From the NCBI GenBank assembly GCA_900542445.1, contig UQNN01000002.1:1-64000 (forward strand): a stretch of 64,000 bases of DNA. Direction: 5' to 3'. Positions 34,056-41,906 of the stretch are shown in pieces. Below the pieces are notes generated by a model. It was not told where the DNA came from. It did not search any database and was given only the letters and a program-made list of their open reading frames with translations. How positions within the stretch are numbered: the stretch's first letter is position 1; every line of letters starts with the position of its first letter. The position numbers and the translations under genes are program-made. Source of the DNA: an uncultured Eubacteriales bacterium. GTDB taxonomy: Bacteria > Bacillota > Clostridia > Christensenellales > Aristaeellaceae.

Positions 34056-35390
34056 ATGTCTTACGTTGACGAGGTCTATGAGCGCGTGGTGCGCGAAAAT
34101 CCCAGCCAGCCGGAGTTTCATCAGGCCGTTCGCGAGGTGCTTGATTCCCTGCGCGCGGTGATTGAGCGCAACGAAGAGAAGTATCGCAAGGAAGCGCTTC
34201 TTGAACGCCTGACCATGCCGGAGCGCCAGATCCTTTTCCGCGTGCCGTGGGTGGATGACAAGGGCCAGGTGCAGGTCAACAACGCGTTCCGCGTGCAGTT
34301 TTCCAGCGCCATCGGCCCGTATAAGGGCGGCCTGCGCCTGCATCCGAGTGTGAATCTGGGCATCATCAAATTCCTTGGCTTTGAGCAGACTTTCAAAAAC
34401 TCCCTGACCGGCCTGCCCATCGGCGGCGGCAAGGGCGGCAGCGATTTCGATCCGAAGGGCAAGAGCGATCGCGAGGTGATGGCATTCTGCCAGAGCTTCA
34501 TGACCGAATTGTATAGGTATATCGGCGCGGATGTGGACGTTCCGGCGGGCGACATCGGCACGGGCGCGCGCGAAATCGGCTATCTCTACGGCCAGTATAA
34601 GCGCCTGACGGGCCGTTATGAAGGTGTGCTCACGGGCAAAGGCCTGTCTTACGGCGGCTCTCTGGCGCGCACGGAGGCGACGGGCTACGGCCTGTTGTAC
34701 CTGACGCAGGCGATGCTGACGGCCAACGGCCACGACATTGCGGGCAAGACGGTCGCGGTTTCCGGTGCGGGCAACGTTGCCATCTACGCGGTGCAGAAGG
34801 CCGAGCAGCTGGGCGCAAAGGTTGTCACCGTGTCCGATTCCACGGGCTGGATTTACGATCCGGAAGGCATCGACGTGGCGCTGCTCAAGGATGTGAAGGA
34901 AGTGCGCCGCGCGCGCCTGACGGAGTACGCCGCCGCCCGCAAGAGCGCGGTGTATCACGAGGGCCGCGGCGTGTTCACCGTCAAGTGCGACGTGGCGCTG
35001 CCGTGTGCGACGCAGAACGAGTTGCGTCTGGAAGACGCGAAGGCGCTGGTTGAAAACGGCTGCATCGCCGTGGCCGAGGGCGCGAACATGCCCACCACGC
35101 TGGAGGCGACCGATTATCTCCGCGAGCACGGCGTGCTCTTTGCGCCGGGCAAGGCGGCCAACGCGGGCGGCGTGGCGACCAGCGCGCTGGAAATGAGCCA
35201 GAACTCCATGCGTCTGAGCTGGTCGTTCGACGAGGTGGATGCAAAGCTCAAGGATATCATGGTGAACATCTTCAATAACATCGACAGCGCCGCCAAGGAA
35301 TACGGCATGCCGGGCAACTACGTGGCAGGCGCGAATATCGCGGGCTTCCTCAAGGTGGCCAACGCGATGGAAGCGCAGGGCGTGGTCTGA
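34056..35390 (+). CDS. gdhA: Glutamate dehydrogenase (NADP-type)
   Basis: 444 residues. Substrate-binding domain with KGGLRLHPSVN, GLPIGGGKGGSDFDPKGKSD (catalytic lysine) and PAGDIGTGAREIGYLYG (catalytic aspartate). The Rossmann domain starts around VAVSGAGNVAIY. Hexameric family I GDH of about 450 residues, normally biosynthetic: 2-oxoglutarate plus ammonia plus NADPH to glutamate. The preference for NADP is inferred from family similarity. AAGGAGG lies before the ATG. Single gene with its own promoter and terminator. Confidence 0.96.
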   Translation: MSYVDEVYERVVRENPSQPEFHQAVREVLDSLRAVIERNEEKYRKEALLERLTMPERQILFRVPWVDDKGQVQVNNAFRVQFSSAIGPYKGGLRLHPSVNLGIIKFLGFEQTFKNSLTGLPIGGGKGGSDFDPKGKSDREVMAFCQSFMTELYRYIGADVDVPAGDIGTGAREIGYLYGQYKRLTGRYEGVLTGKGLSYGGSLARTEATGYGLLYLTQAMLTANGHDIAGKTVAVSGAGNVAIYAVQKAEQLGAKVVTVSDSTGWIYDPEGIDVALLKDVKEVRRARLTEYAAARKSAVYHEGRGVFTVKCDVALPCATQNELRLEDAKALVENGCIAVAEGANMPTTLEATDYLREHGVLFAPGKAANAGGVATSALEMSQNSMRLSWSFDEVDAKLKDIMVNIFNNIDSAAKEYGMPGNYVAGANIAGFLKVANAMEAQGVV

Positions 35391-35416
35391 TCTTTGTAAA
35401 ACTGCACAAAAAATCA

Positions 35417-35450
35417 CAGCCTTTTGCTTTCAAGCAAAAGGCTGTTTTTT
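35417..35450 (+). terminator. Terminator of gdhA
   Basis: Stem CAGCCTTTTGCTT / AGCAAAAGGCTG with a TCA loop and six T. Confidence 0.92.
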
Positions 35451-35549
35451 GGCGCATAACTAGGCGAATAAAGTGAGCGCTTGTTACAAAAAAATGAATG
35501 ATTTTGATAAAAATAACGCGATTCCGCCGAAAAAAACGCAGGATTTCCG

Positions 35550-35578
35550 TTGACTTTGTGAGCAGATATGGATATAAT
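35550..35578 (+). promoter_or_regulatory. Promoter of the exported flavoprotein gene
   Basis: TTGACT (35550-35555), 17-base spacer, TATAAT (35573-35578). Confidence 0.88.
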
Positions 35579-35647
35579 GACCTGTATGCGGGTAGAAAAA
35601 AGCGATGCGACTTGCTTTTTCGCCCACAAAGTCAAGGAGGAAGAACA

Positions 35648-37318
35648 ATGAACAAAATCAAGATGCTCAGCCTGCTGGCTGCGGCCGCCGTGATGACGGG
35701 CAGTGTGGCGATGGCCGAGACCTATTCTGCGACGGGCAACGGCTATCACGGCGAAATGACCGTGGACGTGACCATCGAGAACGGCACCATCACCGATGTG
35801 GCGCTGGGCGACAACCACGAGACGAACGTCGTTATCGACCGTGCGTTCCCGGTGATCCGCGAGCGCATTCTTGAAGCGAATACTGCGGATGTGGACAGCG
35901 TGTCTGCCGCGACCTTCTCTTCTTACGCGATCAAGACTGCCGTGGCTGATGCGATGAAGCAGGCCGGTCTGGAAGCGCCGACCGTTTCCATGCAGAACGC
36001 CGAGAAGCCGGCGACCGAGCGCGCGGCCGAGGAATGCGACATCGTGATCGTCGGCGGCGGCCCTGCGGGTCTGGCTGCGGCGATCAGCGCCAAGCAGACC
36101 AATGCGGATAAGAACGTCATCCTCGTTGAAAAGCTGGATATTCTCAGCGGCAACGGCAAGTTCGACATGAACTTCTTCGACATGATCAACACCGAGGCTC
36201 AGAAGGCCGCGGGCAACGACGAGTGGGTCGGCGAGGCCGGTCTGGCGAAGTTCATCGAGGAAAAGAGCGCCAACGGTGAATCTGCCGAGCGCATTCAGGT
36301 TTGGGCGAACGAGGAATACGGCATTGACGCGTGGCTGCGCGCAATGGGTGTCGAGCTGAATTACAACTATGGCGGCACCAACCACATGGCCGAGGATAAC
36401 CAGTATTCCGGCGAGGTTATTCAGGCGGGCTTGGAGAAGGCTGCGGCTGAGCTGGGCGTGGATGTGCGCACCGGCACCAAGGGCATGGATCTCGTGATGG
36501 AAGATGGCGTCTGCAAGGGCGTGGTTGTTACCAACAACGCGAACGAGACGTATACCATCAATGCCAAGAGCACCATTATCGCAACCGGCGGCTTCTGCTC
36601 CAACAAGGAGCTGCTTGCCGAGTATGCGCCGGGCTACGAGGTGTTTAATACCTCTAACCAGATGGGCACAACGGGCGACTTCGTGAAGGTCTTCGAGCAG
36701 AATGGTTTCAAGATGGAGAACATGGGCAAGATGAGCTTCTTCTCCAACATCATCGTGCCGTATCGCGATTTGACCGGCGGCGCGGACATGAACCTGCTGG
36801 CCAACAACGAGGGTACGCTCCTGCCGAACAAGTCCGGCATGGATCGCGGCACCATGATTCAGGAACAGCCGAATGGCGCGGCCTACTACATCACCGACAA
36901 GACCGGCTATGATTCCTTCTACCGTATCCGCAAGCATGTGGGTCTGGGCTACTATTCCGAGGGCGCGACCCTTGAAGAGCTGGCCGAGAAGCTGGGCATC
37001 GATGCCGAGGGTCTGAAGGCTTCCGTCGAGCAGTATAATGCCGACGCGGCGGCAGGCACGGAGAACGCGCAGGTTGCGGCTGTGCCGAAGCGTGCGCTGG
37101 ATGCAGAGGGTCCGTATTACGGCGTGCGCGTCGAGGCGGCCAACCACATGACCAAGGGCGGCGTGGTCTGCAACGAGAACGCTCAGGTTCTGAACGCGGA
37201 TGACACCGTTGTGCCGGGCCTGTATGCGGCCGGCGAGGTGACCTGGCAGGGCGGCGGCTATTCCGAGTCCGTCTGCTTCGGCAAGGTTGCGGGCGCTCAG
37301 GCGGCTATGGCGGAGTAA
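35648..37318 (+). CDS. Exported FMN-binding / FAD-dependent fumarate-reductase-like flavoprotein
   Basis: 556 residues from the ATG at 35648 (AAGGAGG seven bases upstream). Signal peptide 1-23 (cut after AMA), no lipobox. FMN-binding domain (about 25-110) with the flavinylation-type motif DSVSAATFSS, Thr89 being the likely covalent FMN site. FAD domain from about 131 (CDIVIVGGGPAGLAAA), continuing to VVPGLYAAGEVTWQGGGYSE. Such proteins reduce small organic acceptors outside the membrane, as fumarate, urocanate or acrylate reductases do. The acceptor here is unknown because the capping region differs from typical FrdA. Codon use suggests high expression. Confidence 0.9.
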   Translation: MNKIKMLSLLAAAAVMTGSVAMAETYSATGNGYHGEMTVDVTIENGTITDVALGDNHETNVVIDRAFPVIRERILEANTADVDSVSAATFSSYAIKTAVADAMKQAGLEAPTVSMQNAEKPATERAAEECDIVIVGGGPAGLAAAISAKQTNADKNVILVEKLDILSGNGKFDMNFFDMINTEAQKAAGNDEWVGEAGLAKFIEEKSANGESAERIQVWANEEYGIDAWLRAMGVELNYNYGGTNHMAEDNQYSGEVIQAGLEKAAAELGVDVRTGTKGMDLVMEDGVCKGVVVTNNANETYTINAKSTIIATGGFCSNKELLAEYAPGYEVFNTSNQMGTTGDFVKVFEQNGFKMENMGKMSFFSNIIVPYRDLTGGADMNLLANNEGTLLPNKSGMDRGTMIQEQPNGAAYYITDKTGYDSFYRIRKHVGLGYYSEGATLEELAEKLGIDAEGLKASVEQYNADAAAGTENAQVAAVPKRALDAEGPYYGVRVEAANHMTKGGVVCNENAQVLNADDTVVPGLYAAGEVTWQGGGYSESVCFGKVAGAQAAMAE

Positions 37319-37325
37319 AACCCAT

Positions 37326-37366
37326 CAAGAGAAGAGAGACTGCTGAAAACGGCGGTCTCTCTTTTT
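37326..37366 (+). terminator. Terminator after the flavoprotein gene
   Basis: AAGAGAGAC / GTCTCTCTT stem with internal mismatch and TTTTTG. Confidence 0.8.
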
Positions 37367-37504
37367 GAATGATTTGAAATGAAGATTTCGATGAAAAGCC
37401 AAATCGGCTTTTTATGATGGACCCGGCAGGAAAAAACGTTTGTGTTCGCGAACATTATAAATCAGTATGTCTTAATTCATCGCGGAAGCGGGGAAACAGC
37501 ATTC

Positions 37505-38341
37505 ATGAAATTCACCAAAATGCAAGGACTGGGCAACGACTACATCTATATCAACGCGTTTGAAGAGCAGGCAGACGATCTGCCGGCGCTGGCGCGGCGC
37601 ATGAGCGACAGGCATTTCGGCGTGGGCGGCGACGGGCTGGTGCTCATCGCGCCGAGCGACAAGGCGGATTTCCGCATGATCATGTACAACGCGGATGGTT
37701 CGCGCGGAGCGATGTGCGGCAACGCAAGTCGATGCGTCGCGAAATACGTATACGACCGCGGCATGACGGACAAAACGGTGGTGACGCTGGAAACCGATTC
37801 CGGCGTGAAGACGCTCAACCTGACCGTGGAAAATGGAAAGACGAAGACCGTCTGCGTGGATATGGGCGCGCCGATATTGGCCTGCGAGGATGTGCCGTGC
37901 CTGCTGGGACGCGGCATGGTGAAACGATCGCCGATCACGGTTTTGGGGCGCACGTTCGAGCTGACGCCCGTATCGATGGGCAATCCGCATGGCGTGATTT
38001 TCCTGGATGAACCCGTGGAAATGTTTGAACTGACGAAATACGGCCCGGCGCTGGAAAACCATCCGGCGTTCCCGAAAAAAGTGAATATTGAGTTTGTAAA
38101 CGTCCTTTCGTCCGATCGGCTTCGGATGCGCGTGTGGGAGCGTGGCAGCGGCGTGACGCTGGCCTGCGGCACAGGCTCCTGCGCGGCGCTGGTTGCGGCG
38201 AGCCTGTGCGGGATGACCGGGCGCGAAGCGGAGATTGAGCTGGACGGCGGCGCGCTGCACGACAGGTGGGATGACCGGACGGGGCATGTGTTCATGACAG
38301 GCCCGGCCGCGTTTGTGTTCGATGGGGAATACGAGGCATAA
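37505..38341 (+). CDS. dapF: Diaminopimelate epimerase
   Basis: 278 residues from the ATG at 37505 (MKFTKMQGLGNDYIY, the family start). The two catalytic cysteines are C71 (AMCGNASRC) and C221 (LACGTGSCAA), each in a mirrored half of the fold. It interconverts LL- and meso-diaminopimelate for lysine and peptidoglycan synthesis. A GGGGA site lies about 12 bases upstream. The next gene begins 22 bases later. Confidence 0.96.
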   Translation: MKFTKMQGLGNDYIYINAFEEQADDLPALARRMSDRHFGVGGDGLVLIAPSDKADFRMIMYNADGSRGAMCGNASRCVAKYVYDRGMTDKTVVTLETDSGVKTLNLTVENGKTKTVCVDMGAPILACEDVPCLLGRGMVKRSPITVLGRTFELTPVSMGNPHGVIFLDEPVEMFELTKYGPALENHPAFPKKVNIEFVNVLSSDRLRMRVWERGSGVTLACGTGSCAALVAASLCGMTGREAEIELDGGALHDRWDDRTGHVFMTGPAAFVFDGEYEA

Positions 38342-38362
38342 CACGGAAAGCGAGGAAGGCCC

Positions 38363-38974
38363 ATGACGCTGGTGACTCAGGCGGTTATTTTCGCGGCGCA
38401 GGCGCACGACGGCGCGGCGCGCAAGGGGAGCGAAATCCCCTACATCGTCCATCCGATGGAGGTGGTTGCGATTGCCTCCACGATGACGGATGATCCGCAG
38501 GTGCTGGCCGCGGCCGCGCTGCATGACGTGATGGAGGACTGCGGCGTGACGTTCGACGCGCTCAGCGAGCGGTTCGGCGTGCGCGTCGCGGGGCTGGTCT
38601 GCGAAGAGAGCCAGCGCGCCTGCGGCGATCCCTGCCTGACGTGGAACGCCCGCAAGCTGAGCGCGGTCAAGCGCATCTGCGGCGGCTGCCGTGCGACGAA
38701 GATCATCGCGCTTTCCGACAAACTGAGCAACATGCGCGCCATCAGCCGGGATTTTGCCCGCGACGGCGAGGCCATGTTCCTGAAATTTCATCAGCACGAC
38801 AAGCGCCGCCACGCGTGGTATTATCGCAGCTGCGCAGCGGGATTGCGGGACGAACTGGGCGAAACTGACGCGTGGCGCGAACTGGACACGCTGGTGGAAC
38901 AGGTGTTTGACGGCGTGGAAAGCCTCGCGCCGGACGACGCGGCGCTTCCGCATGGAGACGCATGCGCGGTATGA
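38363..38974 (+). CDS. HD-domain phosphohydrolase (small ppGpp hydrolase/Mesh1-like)
   Basis: 203 residues. The start contains QAVIFAAQAHDGAARKGSEI, PYIVHPMEV and LHDVMEDCGVTFDAL, the RelA/SpoT hydrolase-type HD signature (H...RKG...HP...HDxxED). NKxNM-like SDKLSNMRAISRDF follows. No synthetase or TGS/ACT domains, so it resembles stand-alone small alarmone hydrolases. Whether it degrades (p)ppGpp or another nucleotide is not decided by sequence. Cysteine-rich middle (CGGCRAT). It follows dapF closely and is probably co-transcribed. Confidence 0.87.
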   Translation: MTLVTQAVIFAAQAHDGAARKGSEIPYIVHPMEVVAIASTMTDDPQVLAAAALHDVMEDCGVTFDALSERFGVRVAGLVCEESQRACGDPCLTWNARKLSAVKRICGGCRATKIIALSDKLSNMRAISRDFARDGEAMFLKFHQHDKRRHAWYYRSCAAGLRDELGETDAWRELDTLVEQVFDGVESLAPDDAALPHGDACAV

Positions 38975-39005
38975 ACAGATTTACGAACAAAAAACGCGAA
39001 ACCGC

Positions 39006-39034
39006 TTGACAAAATTCGTCATTTCCTGTATCAT
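39006..39034 (+). promoter_or_regulatory. Promoter of purA
   Basis: TTGACA (39006-39011), 17-base spacer, TATCAT (39029-39034). A TTACGAACAAA word just upstream (38981-38991) is PurBox-like. The 100-base leader holds GCGGC/GCCGC hairpins but no recognised riboswitch. Confidence 0.8.
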
Positions 39035-39139
39035 AAACGACTGGTTCAGAGACGGTTTGCGTCCGCCGAAGGCGGCGCATGCGCATGTCTATCATGGCGG
39101 CTTTTTGCCGCTTTTGCTTTGAAAGGGGTTGAACCTTCC

Positions 39140-40414
39140 ATGGTCCGTGCGATTGTTGGCGCGAATTGGGGCGACGAGGGCAAGGGCAAGATCACCGATA
39201 TGCTGGCCTCCGAGTCTGACATTGTGGTTCGTTTCCAAGGCGGCGCGAATGCCGGTCATACCATCATCAATGATTATGGCCGTTTTGCGCTCCATCTGCT
39301 GCCCAGCGGCGTGTGTACGCCGGGCGTGGTCAACGTGCTTGGCCCGGGCGTTGCGCTGGATATCGAGTTTTTCCTCAAGGAGCTTGCCGCTGTTGAGCAG
39401 CAGGGTCTGCCCGCGCCGAAGATCCTGATTTCCGAGCGCGCGCAGGTGCTCATGCCGTATCATGTCGCGCTGGACTGCTATGAAGAGGAACGTCTGGGCA
39501 AGAATTCCTTTGGTTCAACCAAGTCCGGCATTGCGCCGTTCTACGGCGACAAGTTCCAGAAGATCGGCCTTCAGGTCTGCCAGCTCTACTATCCGGACGT
39601 GCTGCGTGAAAAGCTGGCGCATGCGCTGGATATCAAGAACGCGATGATCGTGAACCTCTATCACAGGGAGCCGGTCGATCTGGAAGCGCTGATTGCCAAG
39701 CTGACCGAGCTGGCCGAGCGCATCCGTCCGTTTGTGGCGGATACGGACGCGTACATGATGCAGGCGGTTCGCGACGGCAAGAAGATTCTGCTGGAAGGCC
39801 AGCTGGGCACGCTGCGCGATCCGGATCACGGCATTTATCCGATGGTCACGTCTTCCTCGCCGCTGGCGGGCTACGGCCCGGTGGGCGCAGGCGTTCCGGT
39901 ATGGAGCATCAAGGAAGTCATTGCGGTTACGAAGGCGTATTCTTCCTGCGTGGGCGCCGGCCCGTTCACAACGGAGCTGTTCGGCGACGAAGCGGAAGAG
40001 CTGCGCAAGCGCGGCGGCGACCGCGGCGAATATGGCGCAACGACGGGGCGTCCGCGCCGCGTGGGCTGGTTCGATTGTGTGGCGACGCGTTACGGCTGCG
40101 AGATGCAGGGTGCGACGGAAGTCGCGATGACCAACCTCGACGTGCTGGGCTATCTGGACGAGATTCCGGTGTGCGTGGCTTACGAGATGAACGGCGAGCG
40201 TGTGGACAACTTCCCCGTCACGCCGAAGCTGGAGCAGTGCAAGCCGATTTACGTCAAGCTGCCGGGCTGGAAGAGCGACACGCGCGGCATCACGAAGTTT
40301 GAGGATCTGCCGGAGAACGCGCGCCACTACGTCGAGTTCCTGGAGAAGGAAGTCGGCTGTCCGTTCAAGCTGATTTCCAACGGACCGCGCCGCGACGAGA
40401 TCATTTATCGGTAA
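39140..40414 (+). CDS. purA: Adenylosuccinate synthetase
   Basis: 424 residues from the ATG at 39140 (MVRAIVGANWGDEGKGK; an in-frame TTG at 39119 is upstream of the GAAAGGGG site and is rejected). The P-loop-like GDEGKGK with catalytic Asp12 is at 11-17, GGANAGHTI carries the catalytic histidine, and TTGRPRRVGWFD and DTRGITKFEDLP are conserved. It joins IMP and aspartate with GTP, the first committed step to AMP. Single gene. Confidence 0.97.
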   Translation: MVRAIVGANWGDEGKGKITDMLASESDIVVRFQGGANAGHTIINDYGRFALHLLPSGVCTPGVVNVLGPGVALDIEFFLKELAAVEQQGLPAPKILISERAQVLMPYHVALDCYEEERLGKNSFGSTKSGIAPFYGDKFQKIGLQVCQLYYPDVLREKLAHALDIKNAMIVNLYHREPVDLEALIAKLTELAERIRPFVADTDAYMMQAVRDGKKILLEGQLGTLRDPDHGIYPMVTSSSPLAGYGPVGAGVPVWSIKEVIAVTKAYSSCVGAGPFTTELFGDEAEELRKRGGDRGEYGATTGRPRRVGWFDCVATRYGCEMQGATEVAMTNLDVLGYLDEIPVCVAYEMNGERVDNFPVTPKLEQCKPIYVKLPGWKSDTRGITKFEDLPENARHYVEFLEKEVGCPFKLISNGPRRDEIIYR

Positions 40415-40433
40415 AAAGAACGGGGAGAGACGA

Positions 40434-40492
40434 TAGGGGACGTCGGCCCCTAAAATCCCTGCCAGGAACCGGAGGTTCTTGGATTTCCCACT
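40434..40492 (-). repeat. Family 1 repeat, copy 10
   Basis: Degenerate module C GGGGACGTCGGCCCC (about 40437-40451) and module B CAGGAACC/GGTTCTTG (40463-40483). It forms a head-to-head pair with copy 11. Confidence 0.75.
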
Positions 40493-40510
40493 ACGTATTA
40501 TGACAAATTC

Positions 40511-40586
40511 ATGTATCTCGAAGAGATACATGGGGAGGAAGGTGCAGGGAACACAGTTCCCTGCCGGGGTTTGGGGCAGTGCCCCA
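40511..40586 (+). repeat. Family 1 repeat, copy 11
   Basis: Module A TATCTCGAAGAGATA (40511-40525), module B CAGGGAAC/GTTCCCTG, module C GGGGCAGTGCCCC. It ends just before a ribosome site and a small reading frame. Confidence 0.85.
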
Positions 40587-40613
40587 AGCGTCCACTTGAA
40601 AGGAGAGAACAGT

Positions 40614-40691
40614 ATGCAGTATACCGCGGCGATGAAGCAGATGCCGATGCAGGGCCTGTTCTCTTTTTTCCTGTTCCGTCGTCATTTTTGA
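40614..40691 (+). CDS. Phe-rich 25-residue reading frame followed by a terminator
   Basis: MQYTAAMKQMPMQGLFSFFL is followed by FRRHF: 25 codons with five phenylalanines among the last eleven residues. AAAGGAGAG lies seven bases before the ATG, and the stop codon coincides with the base of a terminator hairpin. This arrangement is like a leader peptide with attenuator, but the next gene (carA) has its own promoter downstream of the hairpin. No promoter was found before it, so it would be read from the purA transcript. Real translation is uncertain. Confidence 0.35.
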   Translation: MQYTAAMKQMPMQGLFSFFLFRRHF

Positions 40692-40722
40692 GAAAGCCGC
40701 CGTTTTGGCGGCTTTCTTTTTG
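40691..40722 (+). terminator. Terminator before the carAB promoter
   Basis: AGAAAGCCGCC / GGCGGCTTTCT stem with a GTTTT loop, then TTTTT. Confidence 0.9.
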
Positions 40723-40735
40723 CACAGATGGGCGA

Positions 40736-40764
40736 TTGACGGACGGACGACGGAAGTGTATAAT
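40736..40764 (+). promoter_or_regulatory. Promoter of carAB
   Basis: TTGACG (40736-40741), 17-base spacer, TATAAT (40759-40764). The 60-base leader is too short for a PyrR attenuator. Confidence 0.85.
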
Positions 40765-40829
40765 ATACAAAGATATACACATAATATTCATCTTATATTC
40801 AACCTGACAGTGAAAGGGAGAGTGCGCCG

Positions 40830-41891
40830 ATGGCAACTTTGATTCTGGAGGACGGCACCCGATACACGGGTACGTTATTCGGCCATAAGGCCCCGGTGAC
40901 GGGCGAGGTGGTCTTTACGACCGGCATGACCGGCTATCAGGAAACGCTGACCGATCCATCCTACTGCGGCCAGATTGTCTGCATGACCTATCCGCTCATT
41001 GGCAACGTGGGCGTCAACGATATCGACAACGAGAGCGCGGGCGTGAAAATGCGCGGCTTTATCGTCTCCGAGCTTTGCGATGTGCCGAGCAACTGGCAGA
41101 TGAAAAAGACGCTCGATCAATATCTGGACGAGCAGGGCGTGACCGGCCTTTACGGCGTGGATACCCGCGCGCTGACCAAGCACGTGCGCGTTTACGGCAC
41201 GCTGCGCGGCCGCATCGTCGAGGGAGAAGCGACGGAAGCCGACCTCGAACTGGCCAAATCGTTTGAGATGCACGACCAGGTGGCGCAGTGCACGTGCAAA
41301 GAAGCCTACAAAGTGCCGGGCGAGGGCAAGTATCACATCGCGGTGATGGATTTCGGCCTCAAGCGCGGCATTCTGCGCAGCCTGCATGACCGCGGCTGTT
41401 CGCTGACGGTCTTCCCGGCGGACACCCCGGCGAGCGAAATTCTCGCTTCCGGCTGCGACGGCGTGATGCTCACCAACGGCCCCGGAGATCCGCAGGATAA
41501 CCCGAAGGCCATCGCGGCTATCCGCGAACTGATGGGCAAAAAGCCGGTATTCGGCATCTGCCTGGGCCATCAGCTGATGGCGCTGGCGATGGGCGGGCGC
41601 ACGGTGCAGATGAAATACGGCCACCATGGCGCGAACCATCCGGTCAAGGATCTGGCGCGCGGCACGTGCTCCGTCACGGCGCAGAACCACTGCTTCATGG
41701 TCGATCCGGAGCGCCTGCCGGAGGGCGCGGTCGTCAGCCACGTGAACTGGAACGACCAGACCGTCGAGGGCGTGCGCTACACGGATAAGAACGCGTTCTC
41801 CGTGCAGTTCCATCCGGAAGCCTGCGGCGGCCCGCGCGAGACGGCGTATCTGTTCGACGATTTCCTGACCATGGTGGAGAAGAGCAAGTAA
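40830..41891 (+). CDS. carA: Carbamoyl phosphate synthase small (glutaminase) subunit
   Basis: 353 residues. N-terminal CPSase small-chain domain (TLILEDGTRYTGTLFGHK, FTTGMTGYQETLTDPSYCGQ). C-terminal class I glutamine amidotransferase with nucleophile Cys244 (VFGICLGHQLMALAMGG) and the His/Glu pair in QFHPEACGGP. It releases ammonia from glutamine for CarB. AAAGGGAGAG precedes the ATG. 15 bases separate it from carB, forming one operon. Confidence 0.98.
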   Translation: MATLILEDGTRYTGTLFGHKAPVTGEVVFTTGMTGYQETLTDPSYCGQIVCMTYPLIGNVGVNDIDNESAGVKMRGFIVSELCDVPSNWQMKKTLDQYLDEQGVTGLYGVDTRALTKHVRVYGTLRGRIVEGEATEADLELAKSFEMHDQVAQCTCKEAYKVPGEGKYHIAVMDFGLKRGILRSLHDRGCSLTVFPADTPASEILASGCDGVMLTNGPGDPQDNPKAIAAIRELMGKKPVFGICLGHQLMALAMGGRTVQMKYGHHGANHPVKDLARGTCSVTAQNHCFMVDPERLPEGAVVSHVNWNDQTVEGVRYTDKNAFSVQFHPEACGGPRETAYLFDDFLTMVEKSK

Positions 41892-41906
41892 GAGGGGGAT
41901 ACGAGC

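Noticed and set aside
39041..39139. Purine riboswitch in the purA leader
   Set aside because: The hairpins present are simple GC dyads; the conserved three-way-junction words of the purine aptamer were not found.
40771..40829. PyrR-type attenuator before carA
   Set aside because: The leader is about 60 bases with no antiterminator/terminator pair; the terminator at 40691 lies upstream of the promoter.
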